From contig JAJXWH010000039.1 of assembly GCA_021781745.1 (NCBI GenBank), forward strand, positions 1 to 47,576: a stretch of DNA of 47,576 bases, written 5' to 3'. The notes beneath the pieces are model-generated. The model did no database searches, had not been told where the DNA came from, and worked only from the letters and a program-made list of their open reading frames with translations. Position numbers and translations under genes: made by a program. Shown in pieces: positions 1 to 9,348 of this stretch (within the stretch, counting starts at the first letter, position 1; every line of letters begins with the position of its first letter). Source of the stretch: Bacillota bacterium. GTDB taxonomy: Bacteria > Bacillota > Clostridia > Clostridiales > Clostridiaceae.

Positions 1-260
1 GAGTAGATGATATCTCAATGATAGGTATGGATTTAGTTAGAGATATAGCAGAAATATTTGAAATTCATGGAATAGAAACAGAAATAATAGCAGCAAGTGT
101 AAGAAATCCAATCCACGTAATTGAAGCGGCAAAAGCTGGAGCACATATAGCAACAGTTCCACACAGTCTAGTGCTTCAAATGGTAAAACATCCATTAACA
201 GATCAAGGACTTGAAAAATTTAAGGCAGACTGGGCAGCAGCTTTTCCAGTTAACAGTTGA
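1..260 (+). CDS. Fructose-6-phosphate aldolase / transaldolase (TalC/FSA type), C-terminal part
   Basis: This gene is cut by the left edge of the window. The frame is open from base 3 (reading [10 protein letters not shown]), so the first ATG in view is internal. About 85 C-terminal residues remain, including the family-like stretches [20 protein letters not shown] and [19 protein letters not shown], which belong to the last strands of the TIM barrel of small transaldolases and fructose-6-phosphate aldolases. The Schiff-base lysine lies upstream and cannot be checked, so transaldolase cannot be separated from aldolase. Transketolase follows, which fits a non-oxidative pentose phosphate pair. 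The last codons (PVNS, stop) lie in a TTAACAGTTGACAG stretch that also begins the palindromic repeat downstream, so the C-terminus may have been set by that repeat. Confidence 0.85.
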   Translation, partial: VDDISMIGMDLVRDIAEIFEIHGIETEIIAASVRNPIHVIEAAKAGAHIATVPHSLVLQMVKHPLTDQGLEKFKADWAAAFPVNS

Positions 261-425
261 CAGTGCACAGTTTACAGTTAAGAATGAAGAATGAAAAATG
301 AATGGTGAATGATTAAGGAAGAAAAGCCTATGGGCTTTTCAAAATAATAATAACATATTTAAAGATATTTCGAAGAAATATCATCCTTAATCATTCATTA
401 TTCACCATTCATCATTAATTAATAT
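252..425. repeat. Palindromic repeat family 1, copy 1
   Basis: The left arm (GAATGGTGAATGATTAAGGA) and the right arm (TCCTTAATCATTCATTATTC) are complementary. Between them are two small hairpins, GAAAAGCC-tatg-GGCTTTTC and GATATTTC-gaa-GAAATATC. The whole could fold as a long stem with two inner hairpins. It fills the gap between the aldolase and transketolase genes and starts on the aldolase stop codon. Four more copies occur at about 3375, 11270, 19098 and 47049. Confidence 0.75.
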
Positions 426-444
426 ATATGAAATGAGGATAAAA

Positions 445-2436
445 ATGAGTAGAGAATTAGATAAGTTATCTATTAATGCAATAAGAGTATTATCAGCAGA
501 TGCTATTGAAAAATCAAAATCTGGGCATCCAGGTCTGCCACTTGGTGCAGCTACAATGGCATTTACATTATGGTCAAAAATGAATCATAATGGCAAAAAT
601 CCTGAGTGGGATAACAGAGACAGATTTGTATTATCAGCAGGACATGGTTCAATGCTTGAATATTCTTTATTACACTTATTCGGTTATGGAGTAACTGTTG
701 AAGATATTAAAAACTTTAGACAAATCGGAAGTTTAACACCAGGACATCCTGAGTATGGCCACACTAAAGGTGTTGAAATAACAACAGGTCCACTTGGACA
801 AGGTATTTGTAATGCAGTAGGTTTTGCTATAGCAGAAGCACATCTTGCTGAAAAGTTTAATAAACCAGATTACAGCGTGGTTGACCACTATACATATGCT
901 ATAGTTGGAGACGGATGTCTTATGGAAGGGATTTCAGGAGAAGCATCATCACTTGCTGGAACTTTAGGGCTTGGAAAATTAGTTGTGTTATATGATTCAA
1001 ACAATATTTCAATTGAAGGTCATACAGATATAGCATTTAGAGAAGATGTAGGCAGAAGATACGAAGCTTATGGCTGGCAAGTATTAAATGTAGCAGATGG
1101 AAATGATGTAATTGCAATAGAAGCAGCAATAGAAGCAGCAAAAGCTGAAACAACAAAACCATCAATTATAATAGTTAAAAACCAAATTGGTTTTGGATGT
1201 CCTGCAAAACAAGGAAAAGCTTCAGCTCATGGTGAGCCTTTAGGTGCTGAAAATGTAGTTGCGATGAAAGAAAACTTAGGTTGGAAAACAGAACCAGCAT
1301 TCTACGTACCAGACGAAGTGTACACAAACATGAATGCACATATAGAAAGCGGCGTAGCTAAAGAAGCAGCTTGGAATGAATTATTTAGTAGCTATGAAAA
1401 AGCTTATCCAGAACTTGCATCAGAATACACTAAGTGGATGAGTGGCGAAATTGATAAAGAAGCTTTATTAAACAATGAAGAATTCTGGAGCTTTGATAAG
1501 GAAATGGCTACAAGAGAATCTTCCGGAATAGTAATAAACAGATTAGCTAAGCTTATTCCAAACTTTATTGGAGGTTCAGCAGACCTTGCTCCTTCAAATA
1601 AAACTTACATGGCTGGAAAAGGAGATTTCTCAGCAGAAGACAGAAGTGGACAAAATCTTCATTTTGGAGTTAGAGAGCATGCTATGGCAGCTATAGCTAA
1701 TGCAATGTATGCCCATGGAGGACTTAAAGTATTCTGTGCAACATTCTTTGTATTTAGTGATTATATGAAAGGTGCAATGAGATTATCAGCTCTTATGAAT
1801 ATTCCAGTAGCTTATGTCTTAACGCATGACAGTATTGGAGTAGGAGAAGATGGGCCAACTCACCAACCAATAGAACAATTAGCAGCACTTAGAAGTATGC
1901 CAAATATGACAGTATTTAGACCAGCAGACTCTAAAGAAACAGCAGCAGCTTGGTATTACGCTGTAACCAATGGAACAACTCCAACATCGTTAGTATTAAC
2001 AAGACAAAAATTACCACTATATGATGGATGTCCTAAGAGAGCATTAAAGGGTGGATACATCCTTAAAGATTCTAAGAAAGAAACTCCAGATGTATTACTT
2101 ATGGCATCAGGTTCAGAAGTAGAATTGATTTACAAAGCAGCTGATGAACTAGCAGCAAAAGGTATAGATGCAAGAGTGATTAGTATACCATCATTTGAGT
2201 TATTTGAAGCCCAAGATGAAGCTTACAAAGAATCAGTAATGCCAAAATCAGTTCGAGCTAGAGTAGCAGTTGAAGCATTAACAAGCTTTGGATGGCACAA
2301 ATATGTAGGTCTTGATGGAGAAGTTATTTCATTAGATACTTTCGGAGCATCAGGAAATGCAGAAGTATTATTTAAACAATTTGGATTTACAGTAGATAAT
2401 GTTGTAAATAAGGTTGAAAAGGTAAGAAATGAATAA
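445..2436 (+). CDS. tkt: Transketolase
   Basis: A 663-residue thiamine-diphosphate enzyme that moves two-carbon ketol units between sugar phosphates in the non-oxidative pentose phosphate pathway. The length is normal for a full transketolase. The diphosphate/magnesium-binding signature [16 protein letters not shown] is near residue 155, with [12 protein letters not shown] before it. The pyrimidine-domain stretch [11 protein letters not shown] and the HFGVREHAM motif follow in the second half, and the C-terminal domain is complete. The start is placed at the second ATG (445) because GAGG at 435-438 stands 6 bases ahead of it; the ATG at 433 overlaps that ribosome site. It lies downstream of the aldolase/transaldolase gene, and the two probably form one metabolic unit. 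Confidence 0.96.
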   Translation: MSRELDKLSINAIRVLSADAIEKSKSGHPGLPLGAATMAFTLWSKMNHNGKNPEWDNRDRFVLSAGHGSMLEYSLLHLFGYGVTVEDIKNFRQIGSLTPGHPEYGHTKGVEITTGPLGQGICNAVGFAIAEAHLAEKFNKPDYSVVDHYTYAIVGDGCLMEGISGEASSLAGTLGLGKLVVLYDSNNISIEGHTDIAFREDVGRRYEAYGWQVLNVADGNDVIAIEAAIEAAKAETTKPSIIIVKNQIGFGCPAKQGKASAHGEPLGAENVVAMKENLGWKTEPAFYVPDEVYTNMNAHIESGVAKEAAWNELFSSYEKAYPELASEYTKWMSGEIDKEALLNNEEFWSFDKEMATRESSGIVINRLAKLIPNFIGGSADLAPSNKTYMAGKGDFSAEDRSGQNLHFGVREHAMAAIANAMYAHGGLKVFCATFFVFSDYMKGAMRLSALMNIPVAYVLTHDSIGVGEDGPTHQPIEQLAALRSMPNMTVFRPADSKETAAAWYYAVTNGTTPTSLVLTRQKLPLYDGCPKRALKGGYILKDSKKETPDVLLMASGSEVELIYKAADELAAKGIDARVISIPSFELFEAQDEAYKESVMPKSVRARVAVEALTSFGWHKYVGLDGEVISLDTFGASGNAEVLFKQFGFTVDNVVNKVEKVRNE

Positions 2437-2520
2437 AGAATTTAATATCTATATAATTTCGATAATTATCGTATTGAATAATAAGAAATAAGATATTGAA
2501 TTTAGATTCTGGATAGTAAG

Positions 2521-2562
2521 GATGTATCAAAATGCAAATAAGTATTTTGATACATCTTTTTT
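2521..2562 (+). terminator. Rho-independent terminator of tkt
   Basis: A perfect 13-bp stem, GATGTATCAAAAT (2521-2533) with ATTTTGATACATC (2544-2556), is followed by a run of T. This is the strongest terminator in the first 5 kb. Confidence 0.9.
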
Positions 2563-2641
2563 GCCTAATTTCATGAAAAATTTTTATAAATAATATATAC
2601 TTAAGGGAACAGAAGATATGAAGGAAGAGGTTGATTAATCT

Positions 2642-3367
2642 ATGTTCAATTACGAAATTATCCAAAGCTTTAACGACTTAGAATTATCATTATATAGATA
2701 CATAATGAAGAATGTTGAAAAAGTCGTTTACATGAGAATTAGAGAATTAGCGGATGAAGCTCATGTATCAACCACAACTATTTTAAGATTTTGTAAGAAG
2801 GTTAACTGTGAAGGATACTCAGAATTTAAAATAAAGCTAAAAATGTATGTTGAGCAAAACGAGACAAAAAAAATAAATAATGATACTTCAGTAATAATTG
2901 ATCATCTAAAAAAATTGGATAATGGTGAATTAGATAAGAAGCTAAATGTACTTTGTGATTTAATAGAACATGCAAGTAATGTTATATTTATAGGGGCTGG
3001 AACTTCAGGTATATTATGTAAGTATGCAGCTAGATTTTTTTCATCTATAGGTAAATTTGCCATGTATATTGATGATCCCTATTTTCCGCGAAATTATAAG
3101 GTTTATGAAGATTCTGTAATAATAGCCATATCTGTTTCAGGAGAAACAAGTTCAGTTATTGATAATATTAGCAATATAAAAAGAGAGAATAGTACAGTTG
3201 TAAGTATAACTAATAGTGAAAATTGTACAATATCAAAAATATCGGATTTGAACATTTCATATTATATTCAACAAGAAAAAATAGGAATTACTGATATTAC
3301 CACACAAATACCAGTATTATATATTATTGAAAGTATAGGAAAAAGGCTGCATAATAGATTTGTATAA
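2642..3367 (+). CDS. RpiR/MurR-family transcriptional regulator (HTH + SIS)
   Basis: 241 residues. Residues 1-75 form the RpiR-type helix-turn-helix (IRELADEAHVSTTTILRFCK), and residues 95-225 form a SIS sugar-phosphate isomerase-like domain (NVIFIGAGTSGILCKYA, then SVSGETSSVIDNI). Family members sense phosphosugars through SIS and repress or activate sugar genes. It follows the tkt terminator and precedes the PTS activator on the other strand, so pentose phosphate or PTS genes are plausible targets; this is inference. GAGG at 2627-2630 lies 11 bases before the ATG, a rather long spacing. The stop is followed at once by a palindromic repeat. Confidence 0.9.
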   Translation: MFNYEIIQSFNDLELSLYRYIMKNVEKVVYMRIRELADEAHVSTTTILRFCKKVNCEGYSEFKIKLKMYVEQNETKKINNDTSVIIDHLKKLDNGELDKKLNVLCDLIEHASNVIFIGAGTSGILCKYAARFFSSIGKFAMYIDDPYFPRNYKVYEDSVIIAISVSGETSSVIDNISNIKRENSTVVSITNSENCTISKISDLNISYYIQQEKIGITDITTQIPVLYIIESIGKRLHNRFV

Positions 3368-3374
3368 CAAAATT

Positions 3375-3516
3375 GATGAATGGTGAATGATGAATAATTA
3401 AGGGAATTTTGCTCTGCAAAAATTAAAATTATTAGGAACAAAGTTGCCCTAAATTATAAAAATTCCGTAAGGAATTTTTTCCATAATCATTCGTCATTAA
3501 TCATGTATTATTCATC
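3375..3516. repeat. Palindromic repeat family 1, copy 2
   Basis: The left arm GATGAATGGTGAATGATGAA is matched by a right arm ending in TGTATTATTCATC. Inner hairpins include AATTTTGCTCTGCAAAAATT and AAATTCCGTAAGGAATTTTT. It lies between the stop of the RpiR gene and the terminator of the convergent PTS activator. Confidence 0.65.
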
Positions 3517-3541
3517 AAAGGAAGTGCTGTGCACTTCCTTT
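3517..3541. terminator. Bidirectional hairpin between rpiR-like gene and PTS activator
   Basis: AAAGGAAGTGC-TGT-GCACTTCCTTT is a perfect 11-bp stem with a 3-base loop. It overlaps the stop codon of the minus-strand activator. No long T run follows on the minus strand, while on the plus strand it runs into TTTATTTTAGTTTT. It probably serves converging transcripts. Confidence 0.7.
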
Positions 3542-6218
3542 ATTTTAGTTTTGGTTCAGAATTTATTAAAAGATTCATTAGATAACAAACTTCATCATCT
3601 GATATATCTATTTTGTATTTCACATTAATAAAAGATAAGTTATCCCTTATGATATTATATAAATTAATATTTTCAGTTATATACTCATCTTTATTTGGAT
3701 AAATTGCAGGGTTATCTTCGTTTCTTAATCTACCTACAACAAATGATAGATGAAGGATAATACCAACAGAGTTCTCATCAGGCAACTTAAAGGAAAGCTT
3801 TTCTTCTATCTTGCTTAAGAAGTAAGTAACATCCTTATATAATTCAACTCCATTTATATTATAGATATTTTCCTTTATAATTCTAGGTATATTAAGCATA
3901 GTTGTTTTTGCATCTATTTCAGCTTGCAATTCTTTTAAAATATCCATATTAAACACTTCGTACATAGTGTATTGTTTTATTTGAGAATCTACAGGGAAAG
4001 AGGAAACTATAAATAATATTTCATTTTGTTTTTGAAGATTAATTATCTTTTGTTTAAAATATTTTTTATCTAAACAATTTAAACATACAATTTCAAAAAA
4101 ATCTTTACTAATTCTAAGGTTGCTAAGCAAAAAGTTTTTAATTGCAATTGCGGCTCCTTCGCCAGTTAAGCAAGCTGTAACTATTAATATTTTGTCTGAG
4201 TCTTCAGATGTGGTGTTTATATTCTTATGCATTTCTACATAGGAGTTAACCATTAGTACATCATTATAAATCTCATCCAAAGATGATCCAATAAGTGCCT
4301 TTCTTGCAGCCTCTAATACATGAAGAGTTGAAACCAGAGAAATTACTTTGATATCAACTTGAAATTCTTTTTTTATCACATCTGCAAAGGTCGTTAAAGA
4401 CCCCATATCAACTAATAGCAAATAACCAGAAGAAGTTGGATTTTCTCGAATACCAATCCTTAAGCTTTCTAATACTTTTGAGGGAGCAACATCAATTGGA
4501 GCATTTATCGGAATTATATAGTTTTCTCCAAGCAGTCTGTTAGAAACATCAGCCATTGAAGTTGCAGTGGATTCACCATGAGCAATCAGTATAACTTTTA
4601 CCTTATCCTGAGATGTATCATTAAAATTATTATCAGGTATTAGAAATAATGTTAAATATCCAGCTTCATCTATTGGTATTGATTTATTAATAGTGCTTTC
4701 TATAATTTCTTTAATTTCAATGGCAACATTAAACTCAGCAGGATAAAGGTCTTTTATTTTGCCTAAATTAGTATTTATTATTATTTTATCGCTATTAATC
4801 CTATTAATTAATGTGTTAATGTGAAGAGCAAAAGCTGTATATAAATTACTATCAAACACTACAGGAAGCTTCCTAGTTACGTGGCTTGTTATATTATCAA
4901 TGCATTTTAATATATCTTCATCAATAATAGTTAATAAATTTTGTTTACTTGTTTCTTCGGATACTTCAGAATTATTTTTGCTAAAATGTTTTGCTATATC
5001 TTTTTCAAGTATGTTTTCAATATCTATATCTGAAATTTCTAATGATTTCAACTTTTCGAGTTTGCTTTCTATAAAATCATAGACTGTATTGTCTCCACTA
5101 TTAAATATAGTGTTTGTATCTTCAGTAGATCCATTGAATCTAAAATATTCAATTTCTTCGCTCATTAGCTTATTCCATAAAACTCTATGTTCTTTTTCTT
5201 TATAAAGCCCTTCCTTAATATAAAGGGGTAATGCTTTACTATGAATTCTTACATCACGCCTTATATTAGTTAAGAATTCTGAATAAGCTTTTGCACAAAG
5301 CAACTGAACATCACTTTTTAACTGACCTATATTATTTGGGCAATCATAAGAAAGTAATGCCCTTAGTGAATTTAATGATACATATATTTCCTTATTTAAT
5401 CGTATACTTTCAAATTTGAAGAAACTTTTAATTAAGAATAACCTTTCATCTAAAGTTCTTTCCTTAAGAGAAGGAATATTAATAACGAGAGGAATTCTTC
5501 TGGTAAAAGTATTTAATAAAGTGGAATTTGGATCTTCGGTAGTTGCTGAAATTATTAATACATCTGATTTTCTAATTTCAGCATCACCAATGCGCCTAAA
5601 ATTACCTGTGTCTAAAAATATAAAGAGTGCTTCCTGTCCTTCTGGAGGCAGTCTGTGAATTTCATCTAAAAATAAAATTCCACCATCTGCCTGCTCAATT
5701 AATCCAACCTTGTCAGCATCAGCGCCTGTATAAGCACCTTTTTTTACTCCGAAAAGTTGAGAGGTTAATAGTTGAGGATTATTAGTATAATCTGCACAGT
5801 TAAACACTATGAAAGGAGAATCTTCTGTTTTTACTTTCATTTCTAAAGCATAATTGTGCATTAGAGAAGCAAACATGGATTTACCTACCCCAGTCTCACC
5901 TAGAATTAAACAATTCATACCTTTAGGTGGGTATAATATTGCAGCCTTTGCTTGTTCAACAGAATCTTTTAGGGAGATGTTATTTTTTGCTAATAAATCT
6001 AATTGAGACTCATTGCTTTGAATTTTATTTTCAGCAAGAAAAAATAATACGGGTCTGCCAGATGATTTGTACAACTTACCCTCTTTACAAAGTTCATTTA
6101 ATTCATGACTTAAATTAGCTCTAGTCATATTAACTAGCGGTGCTAGTGTTTTAGTATCTATACCATCTGGAGAATTTATTTGGAGAAGTTTTTGGTAAAT
6201 TAAATCTTTTTTAGCCAT
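3540..6218 (-). CDS. LevR/CelR-type sigma-54 activator with PRD and PTS EIIA domains
   Basis: 892 residues. The order is: N-terminal helix-turn-helix (about 1-65, TLAPLVNMTRANLSHELNEL); AAA+ sigma-54 domain (about 85-330) with Walker A GETGVGKS at 107-114, the sigma-54 contact loop GAYTGA at 161-166 and Walker B ILFLDE at 181-186; a PRD (about 440-540); an EIIA-Man-like domain with LIAHGESTATS (His near 547); and a second PRD near the C-terminus (GIILHLSFVVGRLR). Such proteins are phosphorylated by the PTS and drive sigma-54 promoters of PTS operons. The gene is divergent from the IIA-IIB-IIC genes, whose promoter is sigma-54 type, so that operon is the obvious target. Start: TATAGGAGGATATACAATG gives a good ribosome site. 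Confidence 0.94.
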   Translation of the reverse strand: MAKKDLIYQKLLQINSPDGIDTKTLAPLVNMTRANLSHELNELCKEGKLYKSSGRPVLFFLAENKIQSNESQLDLLAKNNISLKDSVEQAKAAILYPPKGMNCLILGETGVGKSMFASLMHNYALEMKVKTEDSPFIVFNCADYTNNPQLLTSQLFGVKKGAYTGADADKVGLIEQADGGILFLDEIHRLPPEGQEALFIFLDTGNFRRIGDAEIRKSDVLIISATTEDPNSTLLNTFTRRIPLVINIPSLKERTLDERLFLIKSFFKFESIRLNKEIYVSLNSLRALLSYDCPNNIGQLKSDVQLLCAKAYSEFLTNIRRDVRIHSKALPLYIKEGLYKEKEHRVLWNKLMSEEIEYFRFNGSTEDTNTIFNSGDNTVYDFIESKLEKLKSLEISDIDIENILEKDIAKHFSKNNSEVSEETSKQNLLTIIDEDILKCIDNITSHVTRKLPVVFDSNLYTAFALHINTLINRINSDKIIINTNLGKIKDLYPAEFNVAIEIKEIIESTINKSIPIDEAGYLTLFLIPDNNFNDTSQDKVKVILIAHGESTATSMADVSNRLLGENYIIPINAPIDVAPSKVLESLRIGIRENPTSSGYLLLVDMGSLTTFADVIKKEFQVDIKVISLVSTLHVLEAARKALIGSSLDEIYNDVLMVNSYVEMHKNINTTSEDSDKILIVTACLTGEGAAIAIKNFLLSNLRISKDFFEIVCLNCLDKKYFKQKIINLQKQNEILFIVSSFPVDSQIKQYTMYEVFNMDILKELQAEIDAKTTMLNIPRIIKENIYNINGVELYKDVTYFLSKIEEKLSFKLPDENSVGIILHLSFVVGRLRNEDNPAIYPNKDEYITENINLYNIIRDNLSFINVKYKIDISDDEVCYLMNLLINSEPKLK

Positions 6219-6339
6219 TGTATATCCTCCTATATTAAATTATATTTTAAGTTATTCTAATAGATTAAACATTTTCATACACTATTTGAAAATAATCTTA
6301 TAAATTTATTATTTTGCTCAAATGTATTTGATTATAATC

Positions 6340-6431
6340 AAACATTATTTGCTTAGTGTTTATTAATAGTTTAAAGAAGTATTAAACACTATATATAATT
6401 ATAAAACACTAACTGGACTAAGTAAACACAT
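6340..6431 (+). promoter_or_regulatory. Likely upstream activator sites for the PTS operon
   Basis: An inverted pair AAACATTA (6340-6347) / TAGTGTTT (6354-6361) is followed by AAACACTA at 6384, AAACACTA at 6404 and AAACACAT at 6424. The last three are exactly 20 bp apart, about two helical turns. They lie 170-260 bp upstream of the -24/-12 promoter, the usual distance for sigma-54 activators. Binding by the adjacent LevR-type protein is inferred. Confidence 0.65.
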
Positions 6432-6600
6432 ATCCTAAAATAAATAAAATGAATGTTATACAAAATAAAAATGATATAACTTTATGATGATATTGTGATA
6501 AATTTTGCTGGCAAAAACATTGATGTATCAAGGATAAAGAGAATATATAAAGTTTAACTAAGAAGAAATTTGAAAAAAATTATAAATTTTTAATAGTGTT

Positions 6601-6616
6601 TGGCACGGGTATTGCT
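6601..6616 (+). promoter_or_regulatory. Sigma-54 (-24/-12) promoter of the PTS operon
   Basis: TGGCACGGGTATTGCT matches the sigma-54 consensus TGGCAC-N5-TTGC with exact GG/GC spacing. It lies 46 bases upstream of the IIA start and faces it. This fits the divergent activator, which carries the GAYTGA sigma-54 contact loop. Confidence 0.93.
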
Positions 6617-6662
6617 ATATATAATGGCATAAGGCAATAAAGCATGAATTGGAGGAGTAGAA

Positions 6663-6983
6663 ATGGATCAATTAGAAATGGCAATAATGAATATCATAAT
6701 TAATGCGGGAGATTGCAAAAATCACGCTTACATGGCACTTGGCATGGTAAACGAAGGTAAATATGAAGACGCTGCAAAGGAATTGGATTTGGCTAATGAT
6801 GCATTAGCTAAGGCACATGATGCACAAACAGAAATGCTTCAAAAGGAGGCTGCTGGAGAAAAAATAGAATTATCAGTTTTGTTTGTTCACGCACAAGATC
6901 ATTTAATGACAGCTATATCAGAAAAAAATTTAATAGAGCAAATTATAGAATTAAGAAAAGTTGTGAACACATTAACTAAATAA
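6663..6983 (+). CDS. PTS lactose/cellobiose-family IIA component
   Basis: A 106-residue, all-helical IIA protein of the Lac family. It takes phosphate from HPr and passes it to IIB. The signature SVLFVHAQDHLMTAI carries the likely phosphorylated His76 and the metal-binding Asp79, which correspond to the conserved HxxD of lactococcal IIA-Lac. The ribosome site GGAGG lies at 6651-6655. It is the first gene after the sigma-54 promoter and is followed by IIB and IIC. The sugar cannot be read from IIA alone; cellobiose or another beta-glucoside is the usual guess for this set. Confidence 0.93.
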   Translation: MDQLEMAIMNIIINAGDCKNHAYMALGMVNEGKYEDAAKELDLANDALAKAHDAQTEMLQKEAAGEKIELSVLFVHAQDHLMTAISEKNLIEQIIELRKVVNTLTK

Positions 6984-7129
6984 TAGTTATAAAATAACTA
7001 ATCATTAAATTAGAAAGTAAGGAAATAAAATTTAATAAAATAACATTACAAATAAATATGTCTACAATTATAAACATACTTCAATAAATACTTAAAATTA
7101 ATTTTAATCATATTAAGGAGGAAAAAATT

Positions 7130-7438
7130 ATGGTTACTATCAAATTATTCTGTGCATCAGGAATGTCAACAAGTGTTTTAGTTAATAAGATGAAAGAGGC
7201 AGCTAAAGCTAAAGGTGTAGATGCTGAAATTATAGCATTCCCAGAATCTCAAATGGATAGACACCTAGATAGTATGGATGTTGCTCTTCTTGGACCTCAG
7301 GTTGGATATACTTTAGGAAAGGCAAAGAAGATTTGTGAACCAAAAGGAATACCAGTAGAAGTAATACCTATGGTTGATTATGGAATGATGAACGGAGCTA
7401 AAGTTTTAGATTTGGCATTAAGCTTAATTAAGAAATAA
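7130..7438 (+). CDS. PTS lactose/cellobiose-family IIB component
   Basis: 102 residues, full length for a free-standing IIB. The phospho-accepting cysteine is Cys8 in IKLFCASGMSTSVLVNKM, and VALLGPQVGY is the typical later motif. It transfers phosphate from IIA to the sugar during uptake by IIC. The start has a strong AGGAGG ribosome site. The gene lies 146 bases after IIA, an unusually wide gap for a PTS operon, and no separate promoter is obvious in it. Confidence 0.93.
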   Translation: MVTIKLFCASGMSTSVLVNKMKEAAKAKGVDAEIIAFPESQMDRHLDSMDVALLGPQVGYTLGKAKKICEPKGIPVEVIPMVDYGMMNGAKVLDLALSLIKK

Positions 7439-7452
7439 TATTATATTTATTC

Positions 7453-7481
7453 TTAGTATTAACATAATAAGTTAATACTAA
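7453..7481 (+). other. Intercistronic hairpin between IIB and IIC
   Basis: TTAGTATTAAC-ATAATAA-GTTAATACTAA is a perfect 11-bp stem without a T run. It is more likely an mRNA stability or processing element, or an attenuating hairpin, than a full terminator. Confidence 0.5.
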
Positions 7482-7665
7482 ATAGGTGAAAAGGATATCA
7501 GAATTTAGAAGTTATATTACTTGGAAAAATTAGCTTTCACAGAAAAAATAAATAAACTTGAATAATCTAAACAAAACATTAACTTTTAAAAAGGCAATAA
7601 TAACAAATTTATATTTGTAATTATTCATATTATAATCATAATTTAATTATAAGGGGGAAATTATT

Positions 7666-9003
7666 ATGTCATTCAATCAAACACTGAACGAAAAAGTAGT
7701 TCCAGCGGTAATGAAATTCGTTAATCTTAAAGGTGTTCAAGCATTAAAAGATGGTATGTTATTCACTTTACCATTAAATATCATCGGTTCTATTTTCCTA
7801 TTAATTGCCTGCTTCCCAGTGAAAGCATTTACAGATGGTATGGCTGGAGTTTTTGGACCAGCTTGGAATGATCCATTGTTTAAATTGCAAGGTGCCACAA
7901 TGGGTATTATGGCGATAGTTGCTGTTATAGGAATGAGCTATATTTACTGTAAGAATGAGGGGATTGAACCTTTTTCACCAGCGGTAATTTCTTTAAGTGT
8001 ATTCTTAACTGTTACTAATAACTTTGTTATGTACCAACCAACACCAGACGCAACTCCAGTTCAAGTTGGTGGAGTAATTCCTACATCTTGGATTGGTGGT
8101 TCAGGTATGATTACAGCAATTATAGTAAGTTTAGTTGTTTCATTTGCTTACTGCGCAATGGTAAAGAGAAATATTGGAATCAAAATGCCAGAAGGTGTTC
8201 CTCAAGGTGTTGTTAATGCATTCTCAGCTTTAGTTCCAGCTACCATTATATTTATTGGAGCAACTGTTGTATATGCTGTATGTAAGTTCGGATTCAACAC
8301 TTCTTTTGTAGAAATAATATATAAAGTTGTTCAAACACCATTACAAGCTGCATCAGATTCATTACCTGGAGCTATACTTATTGCCTTAGCTGTTCCGTTC
8401 TTATGGTTCTTTGGAATTCATGGAGGTATGACAGTAGGAGGTATGGTAGGTGCATTATTAACAGCTAATACTGCAGCGAATGCACAATTACAAGCAGCAG
8501 GGACTTTAGATCTTGCGCATGGTGCTCATATAGTAACTCAACAATTTTATGATAACTTTATTAACTTAACAGGTAGTGGTCAAACACTTGGACTTACAAT
8601 AGCATTGGTTTTATTTGCTAAGTCTGCTCAATATAAACAATTAGGTAGATTAGCACTTCCTGCTAACTTATTCAATATTAATGAACCAATATTATTTGGT
8701 ATACCAGTAGTAATGAACCCTATTATGGGTGTACCATTTATACTAACACCAGTAATAAATGCAATATTACTTTACATGGCAATTGCAACAGGTATACTTG
8801 CCCCAATGGGTGGAGCATTACCACCTTGGACAGTTCCAACTGTATTCTCAGGATTAATAATTGGTGGTCCTAGCTATGCAATAGCACAATTTGTATTCTT
8901 AATAGTTTCTACTTTAATTTACTTCCCATTCTTTAAGAAGGTAGATTCTATGGCTTATGCTGATGAATTAGCTGCTCAAAGATCACATGGTGTTGAAGCT
9001 TAA
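7666..9003 (+). CDS. PTS lactose/cellobiose-family IIC permease
   Basis: A 445-residue integral membrane protein with about ten hydrophobic segments, which carries the sugar across the membrane. The family-typical start (MSFNQTLNEKVVPAVMKFV), the long WFFGIHGG loop near residue 247 and the NLFNINEPILFGIPVVMNP motif near residue 336 identify a CelB/LacE-type IIC domain. It follows IIA and IIB in the same orientation with a strong AAGGGGGAAA ribosome site, and a terminator follows directly. No phospho-glycosidase gene follows, which is unusual for this PTS class; the hydrolase must be elsewhere. Confidence 0.94.
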   Translation: MSFNQTLNEKVVPAVMKFVNLKGVQALKDGMLFTLPLNIIGSIFLLIACFPVKAFTDGMAGVFGPAWNDPLFKLQGATMGIMAIVAVIGMSYIYCKNEGIEPFSPAVISLSVFLTVTNNFVMYQPTPDATPVQVGGVIPTSWIGGSGMITAIIVSLVVSFAYCAMVKRNIGIKMPEGVPQGVVNAFSALVPATIIFIGATVVYAVCKFGFNTSFVEIIYKVVQTPLQAASDSLPGAILIALAVPFLWFFGIHGGMTVGGMVGALLTANTAANAQLQAAGTLDLAHGAHIVTQQFYDNFINLTGSGQTLGLTIALVLFAKSAQYKQLGRLALPANLFNINEPILFGIPVVMNPIMGVPFILTPVINAILLYMAIATGILAPMGGALPPWTVPTVFSGLIIGGPSYAIAQFVFLIVSTLIYFPFFKKVDSMAYADELAAQRSHGVEA

Positions 9004-9055
9004 TAAAATTAACTGGCCCTTTTATTAACAATTTAAAATATATTCAATTAAGATT

Positions 9056-9096
9056 AAGATTCGGGATTTATATTAATGTCGGATCTTTTTCTTTTT
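9056..9096 (+). terminator. Terminator of the PTS operon
   Basis: AAGATTCG (9056-9063) pairs with CGGATCTT (9080-9087), including one G-T pair, and is followed by TTTTTCTTTTTT. A second stem, TTAATAAAA / TTTTATTAA (9000-9028), overlaps the IIC stop codon. Confidence 0.7.
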
Positions 9097-9348
9097 TAAG
9101 TATCTTCTTATTTTCTATGATATGAAATCTTGTTGAAATTTCGATTAATTTCTGATAGAGGGTAGTTTTTTTGTGGTATAATTAAACAAGAATTTATTAA
9201 ATTAGTATAATAGTAAACCAATATAGGAGTATACATTGAAAATACTCGACATAACTAGTGAAAAGTTATTTTTATGTATATCTATATACTATAATTAGGT
9301 ATATTATTTTACTTAACGTGCTTATAATTTGAAAGGAAGGAAGCATTT
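9097..9348 (+). promoter_or_regulatory. Leader of the polysaccharide locus with extended -10 promoter
   Basis: TGTGGTATAAT (-10 TATAAT at 9177-9182 with an upstream TG) is a good extended -10 element; the -35 is weak. The 165 bases between it and the first glycosyltransferase gene are AT-rich, hold no ORF, and no riboswitch was recognised in them. Confidence 0.5.

Noticed and set aside
2387..2665. Minus-strand frame of 92 residues over the end of tkt
   Set aside because: It overlaps the coding end of tkt and its terminator, has no ribosome site or recognisable motif, and is rich in residues expected from reversed AT-rich DNA.
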